Shown here in pieces: positions 1 to 10,260 of a stretch of 25,717 nt of DNA. Origin of the DNA: Gracilaria vermiculophylla (Eukaryota; Rhodophyta; Florideophyceae; Gracilariales; Gracilariaceae). The translations under genes were made by a program, and so were the position numbers. The stretch is from contig JAHNZQ020000004.1 in NCBI GenBank assembly GCA_019155205.2, forward strand, positions 1,840,021 through 1,865,737, written 5' to 3'. Under the pieces are notes generated by a model. It worked only from the letters and a program-made list of their open reading frames with translations. It searched no databases and was not told the origin of the DNA. Each line of letters starts with the position of its first letter. Position 1 is the first letter of the stretch.

Positions 1-793
1 CCTTTCCTCCTCTGGCGTAGGGGGTGGCAGTATCCTTTCCTCCTCTGCCCGGGGTCACCTTAGGTGTTGATAGAGGGAACCTCTCCTGTACGGATGAATA
101 ACTTTGAAACGCCGCTGCGGGGAGCAGTTGCGCGGTTTGGGAGCGAACCTCCGCACGGATAACATCTGAGATCACCTCAAGGAAAGGATCGGAATCCAGC
201 AAAGCATCCACAGCACAGTGAGCGCTCTCCGATGCGATGTCCTCCACAGGGGCGTGGCGGCGCGCTCCGAAGTGGGCTTCAACCCCTGCAGGTATTCTTT
301 CGACCAGCTCCTGTGAGAGCCAATCCGTAAGGCGCGGGGCCAGGGACTCCAAGAGGGTGTTAGCCTCCGGGTGTTCCCATCCCTGCAGCTCCTGAGGTGG
401 CGGCTGCGATGCCGTGGGCGGTTCTTCAAACTCCACGTCGGCGTTCTCCAGAGGTGCTGCGGGTGATTCCGCTTGCCTCCGATCATGCATTCTCCTAAGG
501 CGATTCCTGAAACGCTCCACACAGAGGAGCCAGGATTCCGAAGGAGACTTTGAGGGTCTTCCAGAGTGGCGGCCATCTCCTGGGGAGCGCTGCGCGTGCT
601 GCGCCCACCAACAGAGCTGGTTGCGTGAGGATCCTGTAGGGGGGTTTCCATGGGATGTTCTGAGGGGTCCATAGAGGAGTAGGTTGGGGGTGATTTGCTT
701 CCACTTCCGGATTACCTTAAGGAAGAATTCCACTGTTGGGGGTTGGTCGTTGCAAACTAGAAAAGCTGTTCTGCTGCGACTTGTGCGAAACCT
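1..793 (-). pseudogene. Gag-like open frame of family A LTR element, runs off left edge
   Basis: One minus-strand frame is open from just inside a TAA at 794-796 to the window edge (264 codons). Its first ATG is at 490. From there the product is acidic and Pro/Gln-rich (motifs VEFEEPPTASQPPPQEL and VISDVIRAEVRSQTAQLLP), reads like real coding sequence, and is incomplete at its C terminus. Another ATG at 672, in a different frame, gives a plausible N terminus (MDPSEHPMETPLQDPH...) that turns unconvincing around 530-550, so one frameshift near there may join the two. The frame begins next to an LTR and a possible primer site, the usual place of gag. No zinc knuckle or protease is seen, so 'Gag' rests on position and composition. 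It could also be an unrelated ORF. Confidence 0.45.
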
Positions 794-808
794 TTAGGAA
801 CTGTGACC

Positions 809-826
809 TTCTAAGTCGGAAGACCA
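809..826 (-). other. Candidate tRNA primer-binding site of family A element
   Basis: Read on the minus strand, the LTR ends in ...CCACA at 829. Two bases later comes TGGTCTTCCGACTTAG, starting with the TGG that pairs with a tRNA CCA end. This is the expected place for a primer-binding site if 829-1382 is a 5' LTR read leftwards. I cannot name the tRNA: the matching 3' end would read ...UCGGAAGA-CCA. The other two LTR copies lack this flank and have target duplications instead. Confidence 0.4.
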
Positions 827-828
827 GT

Positions 829-1382
829 TGTGGTACTTTCAGCCCTCCTGTCGAGGTAGTAAAGCACAACGTCCGTTAGGAATTTTTGGTGACTCCAAAG
901 GCGCGTATTCCTAAAGGTGGTCTCCGGTATCCGCTGTCGCGAGGCGGGGGAATTCTGAAAGGAATCCGCAAACACCAAGCGGAAGGGGAGGTTCACTGGG
1001 CGGACAATGCTCCTACAGGCGCTGCTATGATGCGACCTGGGGATCGGCGGCTTAGAAAACTGCGTAAATAGACAAAAGACTCCAACCGGAAAATGTAGAA
1101 GAAGACTCATGGGTGCTTCTCTTTACTTCCCCAGAGGTGGAGCTCAACCGGCAGCTTAAATATCTAGCCGGGAGCCTGCCTCGGCAGGTCGCACTACTGT
1201 GCTAAATACCTGCATAAAATATCTAAAATAAATAATAAATTCTACCGTACCTTAAAGATACTGTATCGCACGCGGGCTAGATTATGCACCACGTGGCCCA
1301 GCTAGTAAAATACGAACCCTCCTTAGGAATATTATACCTTAAGGCCAAACCACCATATTTCCGTAGGAGCCACTGTACTACA
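829..1382 (-). repeat. Family A LTR, copy 1 (5' LTR of an element extending left)
   Basis: This 554-bp repeat has two further copies at 12395-12852 and 14305-14857, about 90% identical to copy 3 by eye. On the plus strand it begins TGTGGTACT and ends GTACTACA, the TG...CA ends of an LTR. It lacks matching 5-bp flanks (CCAGT left, AATGC right), as expected if only one side borders the target. Together with the minus-strand gag-like frame and primer-like site on its left, this indicates a 5' LTR in minus orientation. An A/T-rich stretch near 1218-1245 lies inside. It contains no convincing ORF. Confidence 0.8.
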
Positions 1383-1930
1383 AATGCCTTCCGAAAAGTC
1401 ATTTTGGTCACATATAAGCTCAAAATATTGAAAAACGTTTATTATTGCGATGGGGTCATCACCAGTGTACGTCGTTTCTCTGATTTGGAACCTAAGGCGA
1501 TGATGCTCCATAGCTATATTATGTGTGTCCCTATCGGTATATGAGGCTTCACCGTTGTTTAGGCTGTAGGTACGGTACCCGACAGCTATAAAAAATAGGT
1601 CATTTAATAGCTGCACTATCTTCAGTTTTCCATCACTTGAATCGGAATGGGACAATTCGAGTCGTTTTTTTTTCCCTTGCGGCGACGTTCTCTTTTGTGA
1701 CTGGATTCTTTCAATTTCTTCGTCTGCGCTCTTTCGTTTGGTCTACCGAGAGGTCCGTTTGAGATTTTAACCTAAAACTTTTCAAGCACGAGCATGTGGC
1801 TCGTTTCTTTTTCCGATCCGGTTTCTTTCTTTTTAGCTTTAACTTCCATCGGTACTCATTCTTTGAGTCCGAATAGTCGCCATCACCAGAGTCATCTCCT
1901 TCGGCTTCCTTTACAGCATTACCATTTGGA
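1383..1930 (-). pseudogene. LTR-retrotransposon Gag remnant cut by the family A insertion
   Basis: From about 1930 to 1690 the minus strand encodes an acidic then Lys/Arg-rich stretch (GDDSGDGDYSDSKNEY, KLKRKKPDRKKKR). After a frameshift near 1690-1720 it continues from about 1655 with a globular segment ending TGDDPIAIINVFQYFELICD and NDFSEG. The pattern G-x-DPI-x(4)-F-x(2)-F-x(2)-CD-x(4)-EG is familiar from Gag proteins of several LTR retrotransposons, where the chain would continue for another 100 residues or more. Here it stops exactly at the LTR edge (1382/1383), after which the reading frame is LTR sequence. The missing part should lie left of this window, beyond the inserted element. 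Family assignment (copia or gypsy) is open. Confidence 0.45.
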
Positions 1931-2887
1931 TGTAGGTCGTAATTAATTACGGGGCCCTCTTTCTCCTGAAAGTGTGCCCTTTTTCCTCCTGCATCTCATG
2001 GTTCCGCACCACCCGCGATTATGAAAAGGACGGTCTGGTCAGCCAGCAGGTTACACCTCTCGCCTGCCACTTGGCCATATAAAGATCCATTGGTACTATA
2101 AGAGTAGTTGATGGTCGCCCTGGACTAGAATTCTCAAGATGGGGCTCTTTAAATGATTCTGTTAGCATCTGGTTGATATACACCCAGGCGTCCCGTTCCA
2201 AAATCTGGTACACCAATGCTGAAATCGGCCCGGTCAAATACATCTGTGAATGGTCAACCAGTATGGCTTAATCAGGTTGATTTACAGGCCGGGAAGCGTC
2301 ATTCAAACACTCCGTACTCACTCTTTGGTCCCCATTTGGCTTCCCAGATCGACGCCACGGCCCAATCTGGTATCTTCTTCCTTTGTCAGTGGAGGTATGG
2401 CCTCTGTGCCGTTTTGCTGGCTGCAAGGGAAGAACGTATTAGTTTTTTTTTTGAAACAGCTCCGCTGAGTTGCCCAAACTCGGTTTCTCAACAGAAAAGG
2501 TGCTCTTGGCTCATAAGGAACGAGATATTACACCTTTTCGTGGTAGGCATGATTCCAGTTTGTTTGCGTTGGTGCTTTGCACAAAATGTTTACAGTAGTT
2601 GTCGCAAGCAAACAGTATTTCAAAATCTCCTCTTCTTCGGATGTTCTGTTCTCAACAAATCGGTATGCTACCCTACTCTCTAAGTTGAGAGACAAATATA
2701 TGGTACAGGGAGCAGCGCTAGCGGATCCGTTTGGTGAAAAAAAGGAAACTACTGGTTTAGGAAGCGTAGGAGTGGCTCATGCTACTAGGAGAGACTATAA
2801 AGTCGAAAATAATAAGAGGAGCACCGGAACTACTGTAAACACAGGATGCCCGGCAGGTTGACAGCCATCTATTGGTAGTAGCGAATG
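1931..2887. other. Unassigned stretch between Gag remnant and Tc1 element
   Basis: Several ORFs of 70-155 codons occur on both strands (the longest at 2216-2683 plus), but none shows a domain, family motif or coding-like composition I recognise. On the minus strand 2330-2440 encodes a short hydrophilic run (KEEDTRLGRGVDLGSQ) that might be leftover coding sequence. A poly-T run sits near 2442-2451. Most likely decayed mobile-element DNA. Confidence 0.3.
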
Positions 2888-4499
2888 CAGTGCGTGTGGG
2901 TCAGTGACGCCTGTTAAAATAGCTATTCAACCTGGTGGTCGACTGTAGAAAATACAGGGGTCGAAACGTATCCAGAAGGTGTTTAACTTTACTGCATAGT
3001 GGAAAGGGAGCTCACGCACCTATCTAATCATGGTACTAAGCTCCGATTCCCTGCCGCTCATCCACGTGCAAACATTGCCAGCAATGTTCCCGAACGCCGT
3101 TCCCTGTAGCGTGTTGAAATAAACTAAAATATACGAGTTCTACTTATTCACTACCAAGTACCTTTTACATATTCTACAACGGCCACAGCGCACTCCAATC
3201 TATGAGCTGAAGTGCGTTTCAAAAACATAGTACCCCTAAACTGTGTGCCAAAACTGTAACGTAGGCTAGAATTTGGACATAGTCTATGTAGAATCGTATC
3301 GAAAAGATATGCACACCGTCTTCTTTCTAGTAAAAATGGCTCGAGGTCCTTCCCTTTTCAAGCAAGAGCAGCTTCAAATCATAAACCTAAACGCCAAGAA
3401 TCACTCCAACAGTGCTATCGCTCTAAAATTAAAGCGTTCTGGGGTCACAATTGCAACCTTTCTCAAAAATCTGACCCTCTATGGATTTAAGCGATCTCCG
3501 GGACGACTTAAGAAGCTCAGTCACGCACAAAAAAGAGAATTGAAAAGAGAACTGTTTAAAAGAAAAGTATGGTGCAAAAAATTTTGAATGAATCTCAATC
3601 TCAACTTTTCCAAATCAACTACATGGAGACAGATAAACAACACAAATCTATTTAGGTTTAAAAAATTGAAAAACAATCTTTTGTCCAAGACTATCACAAG
3701 GAACATTGGTTGACTGGGGTGATGGAAAAGCTTACTAGGAGAATGAATGGGAAACGTTACTTTCACTGATGAAAAAAAGTTCAATTCAGACGGACCAGAT
3801 TGCTACAAATTTTATTTGCATAATCTTCGTAATGAAAGTTCTGAATTGTACAACAAGCATTCTAGTGGAGGCTATGGAATGGTCTGGGTGGGCATTTCAA
3901 AAAATGGTCTCACTGATGTTGCATTTATTGAAGCAACCCTGAACGCGGGAAAATATCAAGAAGTTCTATATAATTATTTGGTACCTTTTGGTTTATGTTT
4001 CCATGAACAAAATTCCATTCCACGACAGGATAATGCCCCAGTACACACTTCGTCTTGAGTCAAAATTTTGCTACAGGACTCAGAGGTATCTGGTTTAGAG
4101 TGGACGGCGCGTTCACCACATTTGAACCCAATCGAGAACGTTTGTGGACTGCTAGCGATAATGGTTTATGCTCATAAAGAGCAATTTTAGTCAGTTATTA
4201 AACTCGAAAACTGTATTAAGTATTGCTGGAAAGATACAACAGTTTTAACTGTTGAACATCACATCCATTTGATGCCGAAAAGTTCCATTAGCGCTATACA
4301 TCAAAAAGGATGCAAAATAAACAATTGAGCGTCACGCAATAAAGATTTGTTAGTGATGATCGCATGCTTTTGAAACGGTTTTTTGACTTTTATTTTTTCT
4401 GGAACCAAGTTTTGTAGGCGTAGAGTTAACGTTCGGTTTATTTTTTTAAATTTCACATCATGTCATATTTTTTTGAAACAGTCTGCCGTTCACGCACTG
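2888..4499 (+). mobile_element. Tc1/mariner-type DNA transposon (tentative ends)
   Basis: The transposase pseudogene at 3336-4328 lies in a stretch whose possible ends carry a short inverted repeat. CAGTGCGTG (2888-2896) matches CACGCACTG (4491-4499), with TA directly outside on the right and TG on the left, where Tc1 insertions have TA. A second pair, CGTTTCAAAA plus CAT, lies inside both ends (about 3218-3230, and inverted at about 4366-4378). The resulting length, about 1.6 kb, is typical of Tc1 elements. The terminal repeat is short and diverged, so the boundaries are uncertain; the transposase identification is not. Confidence 0.45.
3336..4328 (+). pseudogene. Tc1-family DD34E transposase, broken by in-frame stops
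   Basis: This would cut and paste a Tc1 transposon at TA sites. It starts MARGPSLFKQEQLQIINL (helix-turn-helix region), followed by a second DNA-binding part with a GRP(L)-like hook (SPGRLKKLSHAQKRELKREL). The catalytic region has TFTDEKKFNSDGPD (first Asp), RQDNAPVHTS (second Asp) and SPHLNPIEN (Glu). There are 34 residues between the second Asp and the Glu, the Tc1 spacing. The C-terminal part also fits Tc1. Everything reads in one frame across about 330 codons, but stops interrupt it at 3585, about 3708, 3714, 3744, 4056 and about 4188; nearly all are TGA. The protein cannot be made. The family call is firm; the start codon is the first sensible ATG. Confidence 0.85.
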
Positions 4500-5697
4500 T
4501 ATTAGTCAGTTAACCAGTATGTTAGCCATCAGTCGTATTTGTTCACTATCTTCAATGCGTCTTATTTTTTCTTTGCGATTGGTTAACGTAGGCCTCTCCG
4601 TTGTTTTGCACTTACAGCCATACGTATATGAAATGCACGCCCATTTTCTGGGTTATTTCCGAATACAGAATTTACATTAACCGAGGAACTCGTGTTAAGC
4701 AGTAAATATGATTACGTCCCACGCAAGCGTTTGGCGGCCCACATCTTATACGTGTGGCTTGGATCCTGGTCCGGTGGACGGCGGTCGCCCAAATGGCCGG
4801 GTATTTTTTTTTATTATTTAGGATTTTTCCTATTTATTTAAGTAGCGCTACAGTACTTAAGGGCGCCGGCATCCCTGCCACCGTCCTCAGTAAATGGTAA
4901 TCAAGGTTCCGCCTCTGAGCCTTCCGCCTACGTCGGTAGTTGCCTCTCACGAGAGATGTCCCGTAGCGTACAGTTGCTCATCCGCCTTGTTCTCTGAGAG
5001 TGCCAATTCTTGGGTATACGACCAGTTTTACTGTGCGCGCTCCTTTTGTAAGGATGTTTACGATTTTTATTGTTTGCCTCACGGCTACCGCCCTTTTTCC
5101 TCCCTTTATGGTATATTCTCCACTTTGTGGATCTCACGACCCCCGCTCCCCTTTATTCCCGTCTCCTTCCTCCAAGGAGACGCCACACATTCAGACACCA
5201 ACCTAGTGGGGACTCTTCTTCTACCTTTTCCCGCCTAGTGCCGCCGGATAACCTCGGTTTTACACACGAAATCGTCGTGGTGTCGTTCGAGACGGCTCTA
5301 CAGCCAAACTACCTTTGGTGATGAAGATTTGGACGTCTTCTTGGGCTTTTCTTGCTTGCGGGCTATTGCCCTACGGTATAAGGAAATAAAAAGTTTCCCA
5401 ATTGCTGTTGCTTGCTTTTGGTCAGCGCCGTATGGAGTGACTGCGCATAGAGTTTGAACCAAGAAGATGATCACGGTTGTGTACTGGGTCCTGAAACAAG
5501 ACATATAGCATATGCACAGTAGTATGGTAATCTCTACAGGAGCACCAGTTGGCCGCATCACTTGTGACCCAGCCGTCAAAGGCTTCGTCTGAATCAGTGC
5601 CATCACCATATATCCAAGTGATGAACGAGACATTTCACCGAGGGCTTCAATAGACTACCTTGACATCTCTATTCAGTGGTGTGTAGCTAGAAGATTA
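4500..5697. other. Unassigned stretch, no convincing gene
   Basis: After the Tc1 end comes AT-rich sequence, then a poly-T tract (4805-4812) and a 10-bp palindrome GTAGCGCTAC (4843-4852). A pyrimidine-rich plus strand at 4900-5240 gives a 114-codon ORF (4894-5238) with no recognisable motif; the opposite strand there is Lys/Arg-rich. A minus-strand 111-codon frame at 5298-5633 also shows no family signature. The stretch may include an LTR of another family, but I find no second copy in the window. Confidence 0.25.
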
Positions 5698-6082
5698 AGT
5701 TGGAAGACCAGTCGAGCTTTATGTCGAAGATGGCCCGGTAATTTACCACCGAAAACAAAGAACTAGTAAATACGCAAGAGAAGCAATTACTGGTGACCCT
5801 GGTGGTGAAGTTTCATTGAAAGTCGAGGATAAGTATCGACGAAATCAGAAAAGAAGTAAGAAAAAAACCAACAAAAAGAAAAAACGAACCGATGGGTGTG
5901 AATTCGACGCTTCAAAGTCCGAAGCCAAACCGAATCTTTCTGCAGAAAATGAGCAACAGGGTAGAAAGACAATGCGACAGAACTGTCCAAGGTGGGAAAA
6001 GCTCGTTGAAGGGGAAATTGCAAACGGCGCTTCTCGTCGGATTCGGGTTCACATGAAAATTTGGAAGTTCTGCAGCCATTGA
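5698..6082 (+). CDS. Lys-rich hypothetical ORF
   Basis: An open frame of about 128 codons ends at a TGA at 6080-6082; its first ATG is at 5816 (88 aa). The part before that ATG (ELYVEDGPVIYHRKQRTS) also looks coding-like. The middle is a strongly basic run rich in KKK and RSKKK, perhaps a nuclear-localisation or nucleic-acid-binding tail. The end is mixed charge with WEKLVEGE and MKIWKFCSH. I recognise no family. It could be the end of a decayed retroelement Gag or Pol, since such basic runs are common there, or noise from an A-rich strand. No promoter or partner gene is visible. Confidence 0.2.
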
Positions 6083-7049
6083 ATAAATTTGCACGAAAGC
6101 TAACGATTGCAGGCCGAAAAAAATGTCTCATCGTGACGCCTTCTATACGGTAGTGGTCCAAAAATAAAAAAAAACGTCGCACAATCAGCACCATATTTTT
6201 TATATAGGATTAAATGATTTTTAATGGTGATTACTTCATCGCAATTATGGATTTTCTCCAAATATTTAAGCTTATCTGAGACAAAAATAAAGTTTTAGAA
6301 GGCATTTCAGGATCCACTTTGAACATCTGGCGCACTCTCGATGGGGCTGTGCGATCCCGTATAAAAACCAGAGACAGACAGGGTCTAAAAGGGGAAAAAA
6401 AATTGAGCTTTATGTACCATTCCACTTTTATTGAGTCTCACTTGAGGTGTATCGGGGCTGTCACGTTGCGTTCTCTCCGCGTCTTATCTATGGACGGTTT
6501 CGTTCAACAAAGAACACTTTCACGGGTTGGTGGGCTAGCTTATTCACGAAGTGGTATGCCAGAGCAAGTATATATCTCCTCAATGAGGTATGTTACCGGT
6601 ATGGAGCATGGGTAGTTCCCATTTTGATAGGGTAAATAGTGAATTGTGCGCATTGTCTCACAAGAACATATAGCGCACAAAGCTCATCGGTTTTCAAACA
6701 GGTCATGGGCCCAGATAAACGCTACTAATACCGTAGGTTCGATTCCGCAGAAGTGACTTAAGCCTCGAAAATTGTATAGGTGTACAGAAGTTGTCAACAT
6801 TGGTTACTATAAGCTCGAGGTCTCGTTCTGTAAGGAAGTAGAGGGCAAGTGGGCGTGTTGTATGTCCAGGTACTGAACTGTGCACCATGTCTCACAAGAG
6901 AGTATAACGCATAGATCCATCTGATTTCCAGCATTTCACGTGCCCGTGGCAAAAGATTCGAGAACCTGGTATAGTTGTTACGGTTGGCGGTATTCTGAAC
7001 CATTCACAGATTCAAAACTTCAGACTAGTGATAAATAAAATTGACGGGT
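6083..7049. other. Unassigned stretch with a diverged repeat pair
   Basis: There are no motif-bearing ORFs. Two similar segments, 6640-6695 and 6874-6929, match at 41 of 56 positions without gaps and lie 234 bp apart, a multiple of three. On the minus strand, in the same frame, they read ALYVLVRQCAQF and ALYSLVRHGAQF, so the similarity may be at protein level. The right end (near 7000) runs into the gypsy pol remnant. Confidence 0.35.
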
Positions 7050-9226
7050 TTCAGAATCCACGGTCTCGAAGGCGGTGCGAAGACAGTGGGAATTTTCTCG
7101 ACAGATCACCTGGATGCTCTTCTCCACTTTTGGGTGATTTCGTTATTGATAACCTCTAAAACATACAGTTATAACTCCGGTGTGGGTAGATATGCTCCGG
7201 CGTATCAAGCGTGATATCCCAAGTAAGAATGCGACCGGATTTCTTTTGATCGCCGAATTCTTGGCCCCTACTATGTAAGCAAACATTGTGGTGGTGGACG
7301 TTGGTAAGGAAAACGGAGTGAATAATGATTAATATAACTCTGGAACATTATCGGCGATTGGTTCGGAATTTCTAGGATATTGTTACTCCGCTCACTTTTC
7401 GCCTTAAAAACGACATCCAGTTCAATTAAAACCATTTAGATTAGAGAAAGCGAGAGCTTTTGCGACTTTCATTGAGGCTGTCATATCATTGCCAATCGTG
7501 TCTGTGCCAAAAATATTATTACCTTTGGAAGTAGAGAATAATTTTTGGCGTATAAAATTAGGGGAGCTTGATACCAAACGTTGTAACACTGCCGAAAGCA
7601 TCCGAAGAATTACTGGTCACATTTGCTCAGCGTCCATAAATGAAACTAGTAAGTTTCAGAGAATGAGTAACTTGCCATCGTCGGGGCGTTTCCCACTCTT
7701 CACCTCTACCTTTTCTGTAACCACTACAAGATTCACACCGATCACGCGGCTCTACGATGGTGCCTCAAAATAGCCAGGCAGTCAGGTCGGATGTTGCAGT
7801 GGCATTTCCATTTTTCCGATCTTCAATTTACCTTTCTGTTCATAAAAAGCGCTCCCAAAACGCAAACTGATGCATTTTACTGCCAAGAAATTGCAACAGA
7901 CGCAGAACCCGTATAATAATTGGAAATAACGTGCTTAATGGTAGACTCCGAATGTGAAGAGCTGGAAGAGAATTTTAATGGCTTCAGAGATGTTCTCTGT
8001 GATGATGTCCTCATCAATAAGCCTTCTGCCTTCAGAGAGAATTCGTTGGCACCTACATCCTCCAAAGAGAGAATTGGAAAGAAAATTCAAGACCAAATGT
8101 GTTTAAAACTTGGCGCGGGCCTAAATGGACCATTTACCATCTCACTCTTTAAAAACCATCAAGGATACTTCGTTAGGTGTGCTTTTTAAACTGTAAATCT
8201 CATAGTTACTCCCTCGTTTGAACATCCCATACCACACACGGCCAATTATGTGAAATGGGGAGCTCACCCTGGAGAAGGAAACTTATTCTGGACCCTTGGC
8301 AGGGACATTTCATGGACTACAGTGGCAAAAGACTGCTATGCAATTTGTCACTTATTTAAATAGTGCTCGAAAAATATTTTCATTCTACGTAAGTAGTCTG
8401 ATAATGGAATGGTGTGTCACACAATGATTCCTTTGGAATATATTGGAATTGGTATTCTTGGAGATTTCATTCCAAGAAGCCGAAATTGTTGGTTTTGATA
8501 TCTTTGAAAGTACGTACTCTCGACGTTGGTGAGAACTGGTCCATCAGAACACATCACCACCACAGTTGTTGCGCAGGCGTTCGAATCCCATTTTGTTTTT
8601 ATGGTATGGCCCACAGGTACATTTTCCAGCGAGAACTGATCTTAACTCACAGCTGAGCTGTTTAAAGATGTTCTCAGAATGCTTGATATCAGGAATATGA
8701 ATACTAAAATATATCATCCAGAATGGAGTGGACAAATGGATCGATTTAATCGTACTATGCTCAACCCGCTCCATTCATATGTTACTGATACTCAAAAGGA
8801 TTGGGATTCGTATACTGACGATGAAGCATATGTGTGCAGCACCGAGGTTCATTGAGATAAAATTCTATCCCGGATCGTGCTAGTTCTCTCGCAGACCCCG
8901 CCCCTTATGGTTATCTGATTGCCAAAGTCTTTATCGTAGTACCCCTCACCGAGATTGTATCCTGAGTCTTGCACGGAGCGGTTGACCAAAGTGGTAAATG
9001 TTGTTAAAATTTAAATGCATAAAGGGCAGGCACGTACAAAAATAACTTCGACTCCTAGATACGCAGACCTGTGCATCCACCGACAGAAGGATATTTTGTA
9101 TTTTCTGGTACGGATTTCTTTCACTTTGTCACGAAACTTCGTCACAAGCTCTCTTCTATTGAAAATTGACCTGTAACGTTTATCTATGTCGCTTGTGAAA
9201 CTCTCGTCAATGACCTGTTTCAATAA
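7050..9226 (+). pseudogene. Ty3/gypsy pol remnant: RT end, RNase H, integrase
   Basis: Read along the plus strand, the domains follow gypsy order. About 7220-7300 encodes the RT thumb (ECDRISFDRRILGPYYVSK, matching KC-F-YLGH-VS). 7340-7420 encodes HYRRLVRNF...IVTPLT (YYRRFIRNF). 7455-7700 covers the RNase H start (FATFIEAVISLPIVSVPK). 7695-7915 covers the RNase H end, with KIHTDHAALRWCLKIARQSG and DAF in place of DALSR. 8090-8370 encodes the linker and zinc-binding domain (DCYAICHLFK). 8424-8855 encodes the integrase core (IPLEYIGIGILGDFIPRS; KIYHPEWSGQMDRFNRTM). About 9010-9226 encodes the C-terminal domain (GYFVFSGTDF, LRHKLSS). From 7740 to 8855 the frame is unbroken apart from stop codons; frameshifts occur before 7700 and after 8855. 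Its LTRs are not recognised. Confidence 0.8.
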
Positions 9227-10260
9227 CTATGAGCGGATTTCACTCGACCACGTAAGTTGGGGCTCCATCCCGCCGAGCGTTTAATTGGCTTCCATCTTTA
9301 CACCAACGAAGTTCTCTGTATCTCCTTAAATGGATTATCTGTCCAGTCCGTCCTGTGTGTTACCTCATTCGATCCGAGAACTAGGTATCAGTGGGGCGAG
9401 GGGAAAGTTGAGGGAAGGCAAAGGACGTTTGCCAGCTTTGGCTCGGATTTACTTGAAGATGCCATGCCCACAACTTATATTGTGGGTCAGTCGTGCAAAG
9501 CTCGGCAGAGCAGAACTTTCAGTGAAAGGCAGTGAAACGTTATACTAGTGATTATATTCTAACATGGCATGGATGTGCCAGCCACAATTCAGGAGTGCTT
9601 ACAACAGCGAGGTACTGCAAGACATAAAAGTTACCTACATTCACGAGAGCATAGGAATGCGCAAATTCAAAAGTCCTGCGCGTCACTGTAACCCTTTCCC
9701 ATGTGCCAGCGCAAACTCAGCCAGCAATCCAGTATTCTGGCAATGTATTTGGCAACCAGTGTTTTCAACTAGCACTGCCGATAGCCAACTATTAACGCCT
9801 GGTTATTTAGTGACAGCAAACGCACTTTCGCCAACACCGAAGTCTTTTTGACTTGAAAGATGCAGTCAAACCAGTCGAACCATTACCACGCCCGGTATTA
9901 ACTTTCTTACACTCTCTATAACTAAAGCTGATGCGCATCAGTCCAGACACGGATGTACAGCACCCTGTCCCTTAACCTAAAAATGGGGGGCGCATGTCAT
10001 TAACATTGCTGGCAGATCTTCCAGTTTCGGACAAAGCAGGTCAGGAAATCCGAACTGAGGTGACGGAGGACTCTAAAACGCTAGAGATGGAAACCTTCGC
10101 GATCTTCAGCCTGCCTTCACCAAGAATGAAATAACATCGGCTCCTGTTCAGTAGCATGACGTTTTCAGACGCCCCCAACGTAGATGTTATACTAACACCT
10201 CGAAACGCGACAGAACTGTGTCAGCCCAAATCCCAATGATAATGAAAACCGATTAGGATG
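9227..10260. other. Gypsy 3' remnant and unassigned sequence
   Basis: Directly after the integrase C-terminal domain, another frame reads ERISLDHVSWGSIPPSV, resembling the ISLDRV-type tail of gypsy integrases, so the element probably continues to about 9285. Beyond that, ORFs at 9257-9535 and 9564-9851 show no family motif. A purine-rich AAAAATGGGGGG at about 9979-9990 could be a polypurine tract, but no repeat copy follows that I can confirm as an LTR. Confidence 0.3.

Noticed and set aside
829..1382. Family A repeat as a MITE with terminal inverted repeats
   Set aside because: The ends are imperfectly inverted, but TG...CA termini with 5-bp duplications and a primer-like flank fit an LTR better.
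2216..2683. 155-codon plus-strand ORF
   Set aside because: It has no motif, many Cys/Phe/Ser runs from pyrimidine-rich DNA, and no promoter or conserved neighbour.
4843..4866. Similarity of GCGCTACAGTACTTAAGG to the reverse complement of a part of the family A LTR
   Set aside because: Only about 15 bases agree and the flanks do not, so I do not call a fourth LTR copy.
6738..6751. GGTTCGATTCC, resembling a tRNA T-loop
   Set aside because: The flanking bases do not form the five-pair T stem, and no anticodon or acceptor stem fits upstream.
8578..8588. GTTCGAATCCC, resembling a tRNA T-loop
   Set aside because: The stem does not pair, and the bases are explained by the gypsy integrase frame (AFES).
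9979..10000. Purine tract before TGTCATTAAC as a gypsy 3' LTR start
   Set aside because: No second copy of the following sequence is visible near the 5' side of the gypsy remnant.
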